A DNA stretch of 17,537 nucleotides, taken from NCBI GenBank assembly GCA_964492545.1, contig CAZBKO010000042.1, forward strand, positions 1 through 17,537, read 5' to 3'. Origin of the DNA: RGIG1934 sp964492545. GTDB lineage: Bacteria; Bacillota; Clostridia; Lachnospirales; Lachnospiraceae. The notes below the pieces were generated by a model. That model was given only the letters and a program-made list of their open reading frames with translations. It was not told the origin of the DNA and ran no database searches. This document shows, piece by piece, positions 1 to 5,628 of this stretch; position 1 is the stretch's first letter; every line of letters begins with the position of its first letter. The position numbers were made by a program, and so were the translations under genes.

Positions 1-38
1 AGACCTTAGTTTCCTGCAATAATTAGTGCGAAAAATAT
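1..38 (-). other. Sequence downstream of the last gene
   Basis: These 38 bases follow the TAA of the last gene. I see no hairpin with a T-run, so operon termination is either beyond the window or absent. The edge sequence contains AGGAAAC and AAGG, which might belong to the ribosome binding site of a further gene, but this cannot be judged. Confidence 0.3.
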
Positions 39-539
39 TTACCTTTCAGAGCTGTATCTTGATGTTATAATTGATGCAATAACTGAATAATCAGCACCCG
101 CCTCTACTTCGAATGTTCCTACTCTTATTCTGCTTTCAAATCCATTATTATATAAATACATGTTAAAATCATTTGCATCCTCTATAATTCCGAGAGACTG
201 AAGTAAATCAGCAACTGCATTTGAAGTCATACCACTTTCTACAGAAAACTTAATCTTTTCTACATTATCTCCTGAATTTTCTTTTGTTGTGGGCTCCTCT
301 TTTTTCGTTGTGGGCTCCTCTTTTTTCGTTGTGGGCTCCTCTTTCTTAGTTGTAGCTTCCTCTATTTTCGTTGTTGCCTCAGTTTTTTTTGTTGTAGGCT
401 CGGCTGTAGTGCTTAATTCATTATCAGTTTTACCTGATGTATTTCCTTTATTCAAACTAAAGGAAATTGTCAACACCAATGTGGTAACGACAATTCCCGT
501 TCCTAATCCTCTTAGATAATATTTTATTTTACTGTTCAT
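39..539 (-). CDS. Membrane-anchored protein with PTTKKEE repeats and an MltG/YceG-like domain, no catalytic part
   Basis: The 166-residue product has a basic N-terminus and one membrane helix (about 10-28). A Thr/Lys/Glu repeat stalk follows (about 45-87) with the heptad PTTKKEE. The C-terminal domain (about 95-161) contains KFSVESGMTSNAVADLLQSL, GIIEDANDFNMYLYNNG and RVGTFEVEAGADYSVIASII. That pattern resembles the LysM-like N-terminal domain of endolytic transglycosylase MltG (YceG), including the 'G(T/S)F-x-(V/L)' step. The lytic domain of MltG is absent, so this is probably a wall-binding or regulatory relative. The domain should face outside, with the repeats spanning part of the wall. 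GGAGG and a 5-nt spacer precede the ATG inside the upstream gene. It is the last gene I can see in the operon. Confidence 0.75.
   Translation of the reverse strand: MNSKIKYYLRGLGTGIVVTTLVLTISFSLNKGNTSGKTDNELSTTAEPTTKKTEATTKIEEATTKKEEPTTKKEEPTTKKEEPTTKENSGDNVEKIKFSVESGMTSNAVADLLQSLGIIEDANDFNMYLYNNGFESRIRVGTFEVEAGADYSVIASIITSRYSSER
286..411 (-). repeat. 21-bp tandem repeat, six units, inside the last gene
   Basis: Six consecutive 21-base units run through 286-306, 307-327, 328-348, 349-369, 370-390 and 391-411. On the plus strand the consensus begins GTTGTGGGCTCCTCTTTT. The first two are identical, the third differs at one or two bases and the last three are more diverged. Each encodes a heptapeptide of the PTTKKEE type, so changes in copy number would keep the frame and alter stalk length. 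Confidence 0.9.
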
Positions 540-1182
540 TGCTTCCTCCGTTGCTGTTCAATGATGAGTCTTTTCTAAATTTTGCCAAATCAATCACGAG
601 TCTTACCTCGCCTATTCCTATTCCAAGTGTTTTTGCAATCTCTATATTTGATATTCCCTGGTTGTAAAGCTTAATAATATTCTGATTGTTATTAGATTTA
701 TCATTATCCTCCTGTTCAGCTGTTGTTTCCTTCTCAATATTTTCTTCTATATTCTCTATATTCTGTTCTTCTATCTGTGTATCTTCTTTTATCATGTTGA
801 CTGTTTTTTTAACATTTTCAATGTCTCTGACAGTATTTTTTATCTCTTTTTCTTTATCATTAAGCATACTGTACAAAAACATTACTTCATCATGATTTTT
901 ATTTATTTCCTTTAGAACTGAATCCGAATAATCATTAACAGCCATAATCTTTTCATTGGATATCTTGTCAAGCATTACCTCAGCTTTTTCAACCGTCTCG
1001 TCAACTGCATTTTGCGCAGCAACATCTATTTGCTGCTTAACAACTTCTTCTGAAACAGCTGCTATGTCTATCTGTCCGTCGTCATTGTTGTTATTTGCCT
1101 TATCCATATGTTCAGTGACAATAAAACTAATAATCACAAGAATAACTCCTGCTATTACTAAAAATATCTCTAATCCTGTCAT
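529..1182 (-). CDS. Membrane-anchored coiled-coil protein with C-terminal HTH-like segment (SwrB-like position, possibly DUF6115)
   Basis: The 217-residue product has one N-terminal membrane helix (about 5-23, IFLVIAGVILVIISFIV). An acidic, Asn-rich linker and a long charged coiled coil follow (about 45-150). The C-terminal segment at about 168-200 (IKLYNQGISNIEIAKTLGIG and onward) reads as a helix-turn-helix-like fold. This is the same architecture as Bacillus SwrB (formerly YlxL): N-terminal span, cytoplasmic coiled region and C-terminal KxGxSxxEIAKxL-type motif. SwrB is also encoded downstream of sigD and promotes activation of flagellar export. The match is by architecture and position, not by alignment. 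GGAG with an 8-nt spacer precedes the ATG. The 3' end overlaps the next gene by 11 bp. A DNA-binding role is unlikely given the membrane anchor, but it cannot be excluded. Confidence 0.78.
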   Translation of the reverse strand: MTGLEIFLVIAGVILVIISFIVTEHMDKANNNNDDGQIDIAAVSEEVVKQQIDVAAQNAVDETVEKAEVMLDKISNEKIMAVNDYSDSVLKEINKNHDEVMFLYSMLNDKEKEIKNTVRDIENVKKTVNMIKEDTQIEEQNIENIEENIEKETTAEQEDNDKSNNNQNIIKLYNQGISNIEIAKTLGIGIGEVRLVIDLAKFRKDSSLNSNGGSNEQ

Positions 1183-1211
1183 TTCATTTTCTCCATTCTC
1201 AAGCCTCAGTT

Positions 1212-1523
1212 TTAGATTTTCACATCAAAGTTTGCAATACTTTTCAATATAACTTTTCCTTCATCATTATTCTGCTTATTATGATGTCCATTATTTTGAT
1301 TGTACTCATTACTTCCTTTTTCTTTTGCATCATATTTATCCTGTTTTTTATCTGCATTTTCATGCTTAACAACAGTTTCGTGCTTAATTTCACTTTTTTT
1401 CTGTTCAGCCCCAAGAATGTTGGACTGATCAACAAAACCTTTTATGTCTTCATTTTGCTTAATTTGGCTCATATCCTGAGACCTTTGAACCATGCCCTGC
1501 ATTTCAACTGGTCTTACTATCAC
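1212..1523 (-). CDS. Polar, probably disordered conserved protein of the Lachnospiraceae flagellar operon, function unknown
   Basis: I do not know a named function. The product of about 103 residues has a short ordered N-terminal motif, RPVEMQGMVQRSQDMSQIKQ, then a long hydrophilic stretch rich in Lys, Glu, Gln, Asn and His. It ends in VILKSIANFDVKI, which looks like a conserved hydrophobic C-terminal tag. I recall similar small proteins with an RPIEMQGMIQR-type start beside fapA in other Lachnospiraceae; this is memory, not a search. There is no membrane segment. I chose the GTG at 1523 because GGAG lies 6 nt before it and the N-terminus then begins two residues before the RP motif; the ATG at 1535 would add four residues (MEII). 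It lies downstream of fapA after a structured 158-base gap. Confidence 0.72.
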   Translation of the reverse strand: MIVRPVEMQGMVQRSQDMSQIKQNEDIKGFVDQSNILGAEQKKSEIKHETVVKHENADKKQDKYDAKEKGSNEYNQNNGHHNKQNNDEGKVILKSIANFDVKI

Positions 1524-1529
1524 AATAAT

Positions 1530-1533
1530 CTCC
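1530..1533 (-). promoter_or_regulatory. Ribosome binding site deciding the start of the 103-residue protein
   Basis: GGAG with a 6-nt spacer precedes the GTG at 1523. The upstream in-frame ATG at 1535 overlaps this element and has only GGA touching it. CTCC at 1542-1539 can pair with this GGAG through a 5-nt loop. Confidence 0.5.
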
Positions 1534-1600
1534 ATTCCGGAGCAGCTTTACGATGGGGGAAGGGATACTCGCACCTGCGATTTCACTTCTGTCATAAATG

Positions 1601-1627
1601 CTATTTGTGTTGCTCCTCCACAAATAG
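1601..1627 (-). repeat. Perfect 9-bp inverted repeat with a Shine-Dalgarno-like loop in the fapA downstream leader
   Basis: On the transcribed strand CTATTTGTG (1627-1619) and CACAAATAG (1609-1601) are perfect complements around a 9-nt loop, GAGGAGCAA. The loop includes an SD-like GAGGAG, but no start codon lies at a usable distance after it. The stem is AT-rich and is not followed by a T-run, so it is not a normal terminator. It lies between fapA and the 103-residue protein gene. Confidence 0.6.
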
Positions 1628-1681
1628 TTGTGTAAAATATTAGGTCACAAAACTTATAATTCACATTGCGACTTGAAAGTT

Positions 1682-3280
1682 TTATAGAGGAAGAACTTTG
1701 ATTAATCCTCTCTCTTTAACAAACTTGCAATGGCTTAGCGATTGATTTATAACCATATGTTCATCCGATACAATTACTCTAACTCCTGGAAAAATATCCT
1801 GATTGACCTTGATACATGCATGCTCATATTCACCAATCTGCTGTACAAGCTGTTCAAGCTCCTTATTTATATCTGTAATTGCTGTATTAATATTTTCGAA
1901 ATTTTCTACCGACTTTATGTATAAAGGAAGCTTTGATTTGTCTAAGGTGCCCAGTTCTTTTTTCTTTCTAAACATCTCTACTATTGCACCTGTCTGTTTA
2001 AGCTCTGTATTAAGCTTCTTTAATTCTTCTGTTTTCTCCCCAAGTCTCTCCTTGAGAGCCGGATCTGTTCCCACTTCAATTATTGTAGCTATTCCCATTG
2101 TTGATCCAATGGTCTTTGCTGAAACTAAAGTTGCCGAACTTACGGTACCGCCAATAATAAATCCTTTACTGCCATTGACAACTATATCTCCTTTTGCAGA
2201 GATTTTGCTCTGAATAATTGTATCTGATTCAATAAATCCACCGGCTTTTACAGTTGAACTTTCTATAAACTTAGCAATGATATTATCACCTGCTTCAAGT
2301 ATACCTCTTCCCATACCCTGCATTCCATGATGCAGGACAATCTGTCCACCTGCTTTTATTGTAGCTCCTTCAACTGCCCCTAAAATTTCCACATCACCTG
2401 TTGCTTCAATCTTAAATCCGGTTCTTACATTTCCTCTTACAAATACATTTCCTTCATATAATATGTCACCTGTTGCATTATCAACATCAGCGGGTACGTC
2501 ATATACATTTGATACAAATACCTTATCACCTTCCAGTACAGCATGTCCGTTGACATCTGAAATCATTGTAAGTCCATCTTCTGATATAGTAATATTCATT
2601 CCATGTGACAGCTTTAATTTATTAACAGTTCTTGGCTTAATAGTAACCCCTTTTACTGTCATGCCATCAATTCCCGTATCCTCTGGTGTGAGCGTTGCAA
2701 GAATATCTCCCTTTTTAATATGACTGATGTTATCCAAAAGGTGAAAATTAACTGAACCATCTTCGCTTCGTCTTGGCTTTGCTTTTCTGTCTGTATTAAA
2801 ATGATATTCAATTGATGCATCTTTTCCCTGAACTACAGGTTTACCCCTTGCTATAATATAATTTGTACAATACTGCGGATTAGCAATAAAGGCATCTATC
2901 ATCTTCTCATCTATACCATACTTTATTCCATGGTATTCCAAATCCTTAATAAGCTCATCCTTTGTCATTCTTGTACCGCCACCGGTAGAAGGAGGGTAAA
3001 ATCTTACCACAGCAAACATATCTTCCTTCGCCGTTCTTAAAATCATCGTTTCATTAATAGCAAATTTCTTTTCTGAAAATATCGGAACTCTTGTGACACT
3101 ATCATTCGATGCCATCAGAGCTTTATTTAGTTCCACAAGATCATAATCTGTTATTTTCTCTTTTTCAAGATATTTCATAACTTCATCTATTTTTAATTGT
3201 TCTCCACCATCTTTTGCAGGTGTGAACTCAACTTCTATCCCCTTGTTATCCATAATTACTCTAAAATATGCATTAGACAT
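1682..3280 (-). CDS. fapA: FapA family protein (DUF342)
   Basis: FapA/DUF342 proteins are cytoplasmic and often encoded with flagellar genes; the biochemical role is poorly defined. The 532-residue product has a Lys/Glu-rich N-terminal region (1-100), then the conserved GGGTRMTKDEL and GKPVVQGKDASIEYHFN stretches. Next comes a segment that reads as a right-handed beta-helix (about 268-400), with repeated short strands such as VFVRGNV, VEILGAV, IVVNGSKG. A coiled coil follows (about 408-490), then a short beta-rich C-terminal domain containing IFPGVRVIVSD, a typical DUF342 ending. GAGG is 8 nt ahead of the ATG, and fliA ends 26 bases upstream. The family call is firm. A scaffold role at the flagellar base or pole is inferred from work on Vibrio FapA and from its place in this operon. 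Confidence 0.92.
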   Translation of the reverse strand: MSNAYFRVIMDNKGIEVEFTPAKDGGEQLKIDEVMKYLEKEKITDYDLVELNKALMASNDSVTRVPIFSEKKFAINETMILRTAKEDMFAVVRFYPPSTGGGTRMTKDELIKDLEYHGIKYGIDEKMIDAFIANPQYCTNYIIARGKPVVQGKDASIEYHFNTDRKAKPRRSEDGSVNFHLLDNISHIKKGDILATLTPEDTGIDGMTVKGVTIKPRTVNKLKLSHGMNITISEDGLTMISDVNGHAVLEGDKVFVSNVYDVPADVDNATGDILYEGNVFVRGNVRTGFKIEATGDVEILGAVEGATIKAGGQIVLHHGMQGMGRGILEAGDNIIAKFIESSTVKAGGFIESDTIIQSKISAKGDIVVNGSKGFIIGGTVSSATLVSAKTIGSTMGIATIIEVGTDPALKERLGEKTEELKKLNTELKQTGAIVEMFRKKKELGTLDKSKLPLYIKSVENFENINTAITDINKELEQLVQQIGEYEHACIKVNQDIFPGVRVIVSDEHMVINQSLSHCKFVKERGLIKVLPL

Positions 3281-3306
3281 ATGCGTGCCCTCGTTTCTGT
3301 ATACTT

Positions 3307-4071
3307 TTAAATTGATAAAATTCCTGCCTTATCTCCAAGATAAATTTTCATCTTTTGAAGTGCTTTTGTATGAAGCTGTGATACTCTTGATTCAGATACT
3401 TCCAATACCTTACTTATTTCTTTCAATGTTAACTCTTCATAGTAATATAGTAATATTACTTTCTTTTCTTTATCCGTTAAAGAACTAAGCGATTTTGCTA
3501 AAATATCGCGCAATTCATTCTTTTCTATTACATCCTCCGGTTTATCAAAATGCGAACCTTTTCCCGGTTCTATAGCTTTTTCTCCACCAGCTTCTATAAA
3601 TTCATCTAATGAAACAACATTTGTTATTTTTGTCTGTCCCTGCCATGTAGTTAGTTCATCTGTCGTTATTTCAAGTTCTTTTGCTATTTCTTCATCTGTA
3701 GCTGTTCTTCCAAGTGTCGTTTCCAATTTACCTGCAGCAGCATCCATTTTTTTCTGCTTCTGTCTCAATGATCTTGGAATCCAATCCATCTTTCTTATCT
3801 GATCTAAAATCGATCCTCTAATTCTAAGACTTGCATAGGTCTCAAACTTAATTCCTTTATCACAATCAAACTTATCGATTGCATCAATTAATCCGAATAT
3901 CCCATAGCTGACCAAATCGTCATATTCAACATTATATCCTAAATACATGCTGAGTCTTCCAGCCACCAGCTTAACAAGTGGTGCATATTCAATTATTATT
4001 TTTTCTCGAACTTCATGACTTCTATTTTTGCTATATTCATTCCAAAGCTTAGTTTTCTGTTCATCAGTCAT
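3307..4071 (-). CDS. fliA: Flagellar RNA polymerase sigma factor FliA/SigD (sigma-28, FliA/WhiG family)
   Basis: This sigma factor directs transcription of late flagellar genes such as flagellin, stators and chemoreceptors. The 254-residue product has sigma region 2 (about 25-97) with DLVSYGIFGLIDAIDKFD and FETYASLRIRGSILDQIRKMDW. Region 3 lies at about 103-150. Region 4 (about 195-243) contains the helix-turn-helix TLKEISKVLEVSESRVSQLH. DWIPRSLRQ is typical of the sigma-28 family. The SD (GGCGGTG) is weak, with a spacer of about 9 nt, which may keep expression modest. Its place after cheD near the operon's end matches sigD in Bacillus subtilis, where distance from the promoter is known to influence the fraction of motile cells. 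Whether FlgM controls it cannot be seen here. Confidence 0.95.
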   Translation of the reverse strand: MTDEQKTKLWNEYSKNRSHEVREKIIIEYAPLVKLVAGRLSMYLGYNVEYDDLVSYGIFGLIDAIDKFDCDKGIKFETYASLRIRGSILDQIRKMDWIPRSLRQKQKKMDAAAGKLETTLGRTATDEEIAKELEITTDELTTWQGQTKITNVVSLDEFIEAGGEKAIEPGKGSHFDKPEDVIEKNELRDILAKSLSSLTDKEKKVILLYYYEELTLKEISKVLEVSESRVSQLHTKALQKMKIYLGDKAGILSI

Positions 4072-4096
4072 AAACTATTACACCGCCAGTCTGCTA

Positions 4097-4384
4097 TTAT
4101 TTAGTATTCTTTTCTTTTTCATTACTCGCTTCTGATATCTCATCAGAAATTTCTTCGTTATTTTCTTCATTATTATCCTCAATTTCATCAATAGTATTAG
4201 TAAAAATGAATCTTTCTACCAGAAGTTTAATAATGAAGCCTACTACCAAAAAAACGACCATTACTCCTGTCGAGATAAGTAATATGTCTTTAGTTGAATA
4301 GTCATGTACTATTGTTATTATACAAGCTACAAAGCCTGCCATTAGCATTACTATAGATGGTATATATCTTGTTCTATTATCCAT
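4097..4384 (-). CDS. Small two-helix membrane protein of unknown function
   Basis: I do not recognise a named family. The 95-residue product has a short charged N-terminus (MDNRTRYIPS) and two hydrophobic helices (about residues 9-27 and 34-55). A cytoplasmic acidic tail follows, rich in Glu, Asn and Asp (DEIEDNNEENNEE and onward) and ending in Lys. GAGG with a 7-nt spacer precedes the ATG. It lies between cheD and the flagellar sigma factor gene, 25 bases ahead of the latter, so it should be co-expressed with the motility genes. The coding nature is supported by the ribosome binding site, the operon spacing and the clear helix-helix-tail pattern. A role near the flagellar or chemosensory membrane complex is only a guess. 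Confidence 0.75.
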   Translation of the reverse strand: MDNRTRYIPSIVMLMAGFVACIITIVHDYSTKDILLISTGVMVVFLVVGFIIKLLVERFIFTNTIDEIEDNNEENNEEISDEISEASNEKEKNTK

Positions 4385-4490
4385 AATTGGTCCTCATTTC
4401 TGAGTGGTATTAATGTGAAAAAAATATCCAATGAGCTGATTTTTCATACAACCATTTGCTATCACTCTTTAACAAATATTACCTTGACAA
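4385..4490 (-). other. Intergenic gap between cheD and the small membrane protein gene
   Basis: This 106-base AT-rich gap is the longest non-coding stretch between fliO and fliA. It holds the GAGG ribosome binding site of the next gene near 4390. A TTGTCA near its upstream end could be a -35 element, but I find no convincing -10 at a proper distance and no match to the flagellar sigma consensus (TAAA-N15-GCCGATAA). A T-run exists without a clear preceding stem, so I do not call a terminator. A 17-codon ORF inside it looks random. Confidence 0.4.
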
Positions 4491-4979
4491 CTATATAAAC
4501 TTCTCCATTTGACCAACAGCCTTGATTTTGAGTTTACCTGTTGCTGAATCAAATACAATTGTGCGTCCGTAATTCAAACCTGTATCCTCTGCAATAATAT
4601 TTATATTTAATTCTTTTAATTTGACCTTGGTTGCTTCTACATTTCTATCTCCTACCTGCATTAATTCACTTACGTTTGCACCAAATGAAAACATTTGTGC
4701 TCCACCTGCTATCTTTGCAGTTATCCGGTTCTTTGATGCACCCATTTTGAGCATATCATCCAGAAGGTCTTCTATTCCTGTATCAGCAAACTTTGCTCTA
4801 TTTTGATTATTCTTTATTTTTGTACTATCCGGAAGCATAACATGAACCATACCGCTTATCTTTGTTGATGAATCGTATAATACAACTCCAACGCAAGAAC
4901 CCAGTCCAAGCGTTGTGAGTAAATCAGGTTCATGGCACGTCTTCATATCTGCCATACCAACTTTAATCATTTCACACAT
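4491..4979 (-). CDS. cheD: Chemoreceptor glutamine deamidase CheD
   Basis: CheD deamidates receptor glutamines to glutamates and is bound and inhibited by CheC. The 162-residue product matches family length. Catalytic residues are visible: T23, C29 in LGLGSCVGV and H46 in GMVHVMLPDS, in the same spacing as Thermotoga CheD (T21, C27, H44). The downstream AKIAGGAQMF and the GLNYGRTIVFD region are also typical. An AGGTGG ribosome binding site lies 5 nt ahead of the ATG at 4979; an ATG three codons in is possible but less well placed. A 106-base gap follows this gene, the first sizeable break in the operon. Confidence 0.96.
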   Translation of the reverse strand: MCEMIKVGMADMKTCHEPDLLTTLGLGSCVGVVLYDSSTKISGMVHVMLPDSTKIKNNQNRAKFADTGIEDLLDDMLKMGASKNRITAKIAGGAQMFSFGANVSELMQVGDRNVEATKVKLKELNINIIAEDTGLNYGRTIVFDSATGKLKIKAVGQMEKFI

Positions 4980-4994
4980 TTATACCACCTGTTA

Positions 4995-5615
4995 TTACAT
5001 TCCCAATGAATCTAAAATTTTACTATAAGAGTCTATATCAGGTATCAAAATGTAATATCCCTTAATTGCATTAGTATTCTTATCCTTATCATCAAACTTA
5101 GTTTCAATTAGTAATACCTTATCACCTATTTTTCCAAACTCTATCGCAGGAACACTTAACAGTGCACCAATCATATCAATTTGGAGTAACGGAACAGATA
5201 CATCTATTGTAAGATTGGTTAAATCTGACAGAGAACATAAATATGCACCTGCAATAATATTGCCAACCTCTTGAATAGCTGATAATTCCATCTCATCAAA
5301 ATCTGTTGTATTTCCATTTAGTCCCATCATGTTTATCAAATTTCTTGCTACATCTGTCTCTAAAATAAACATCATCATTCCATTAATATCGCCCTTTAGC
5401 ATAAGAAGTATTCCAACTACAACTTCTTCTTCAGAGCCGACAATTGATGAAAGCTGTGTAAAATCGCAAAGTCTGACATTAGGAACACCAATATCAATTT
5501 TGGAATTAACGAGCTTAGACAATGCCGTAGTGGCATTGCCTGCTCCTATATTTCCTATTTCTTTTAGTACATCATACTGCATCATACTTATATCACTAAG
5601 ATTTAGTTTAGACAT
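4995..5615 (-). CDS. cheC: CheY-P phosphatase CheC
   Basis: CheC dephosphorylates CheY-P and binds CheD, forming the feedback loop known from Bacillus subtilis. The 206-residue product has two copies of the CheC/CheX/FliY active-site motif (D/S)xxxExxN followed by 22 residues and a proline. The first is D15-E19-N22 (DVLKEIGNIGAGNA) and the second is S112-E116-N119 (SAIQEVGNIIAGA). Both are complete, so both half-sites should work. The frame allows a GTG at 5621, but it lies inside an AGGTG ribosome binding site that serves the ATG at 5615, giving the normal N-terminus MSKLNLSDISMMQYD. The gene follows cheW by 13 bases and precedes cheD by 15, consistent with co-production of the CheC-CheD pair. 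Confidence 0.95.
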   Translation of the reverse strand: MSKLNLSDISMMQYDVLKEIGNIGAGNATTALSKLVNSKIDIGVPNVRLCDFTQLSSIVGSEEEVVVGILLMLKGDINGMMMFILETDVARNLINMMGLNGNTTDFDEMELSAIQEVGNIIAGAYLCSLSDLTNLTIDVSVPLLQIDMIGALLSVPAIEFGKIGDKVLLIETKFDDKDKNTNAIKGYYILIPDIDSYSKILDSLGM

Positions 5616-5628
5616 AGGCACCTGCTTT

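Noticed and set aside
1..38. Start of rpsB or another downstream gene at the window edge
   Set aside because: rpsB often follows this operon in Firmicutes, but the 38 bases contain no start codon with a convincing ribosome binding site.
1244..1435. Minus-strand frame of 63 codons, Met/Ile/Lys-rich
   Set aside because: It is a shifted frame within the 103-residue gene, with no ribosome binding site of its own.
1601..1627. Inverted repeat as a rho-independent terminator after fapA
   Set aside because: The stem is AT-rich and no T-run follows it on the transcribed strand, so it does not fit an intrinsic terminator.
1281..1643. Plus-strand open frame that looks like a hydrophobic membrane protein
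   Set aside because: It is antisense to the Lys/Glu-rich 103-residue gene. The antisense of such codons naturally gives Phe/Leu/Ile-rich peptides.
1628..1681. Possible promoter (TTATAA or TAATAT hexamers) downstream of fapA
   Set aside because: No acceptable -35 element lies 16-18 nt upstream of either hexamer, and there is no flagellar-sigma consensus.
1649..1683. AAAACTT and AAGTTTT arms just after the fapA stop, a possible weak hairpin
   Set aside because: The 7-bp arms are nearly all A/T with a loop of about 21 nt. In AT-rich DNA this is expected by chance.
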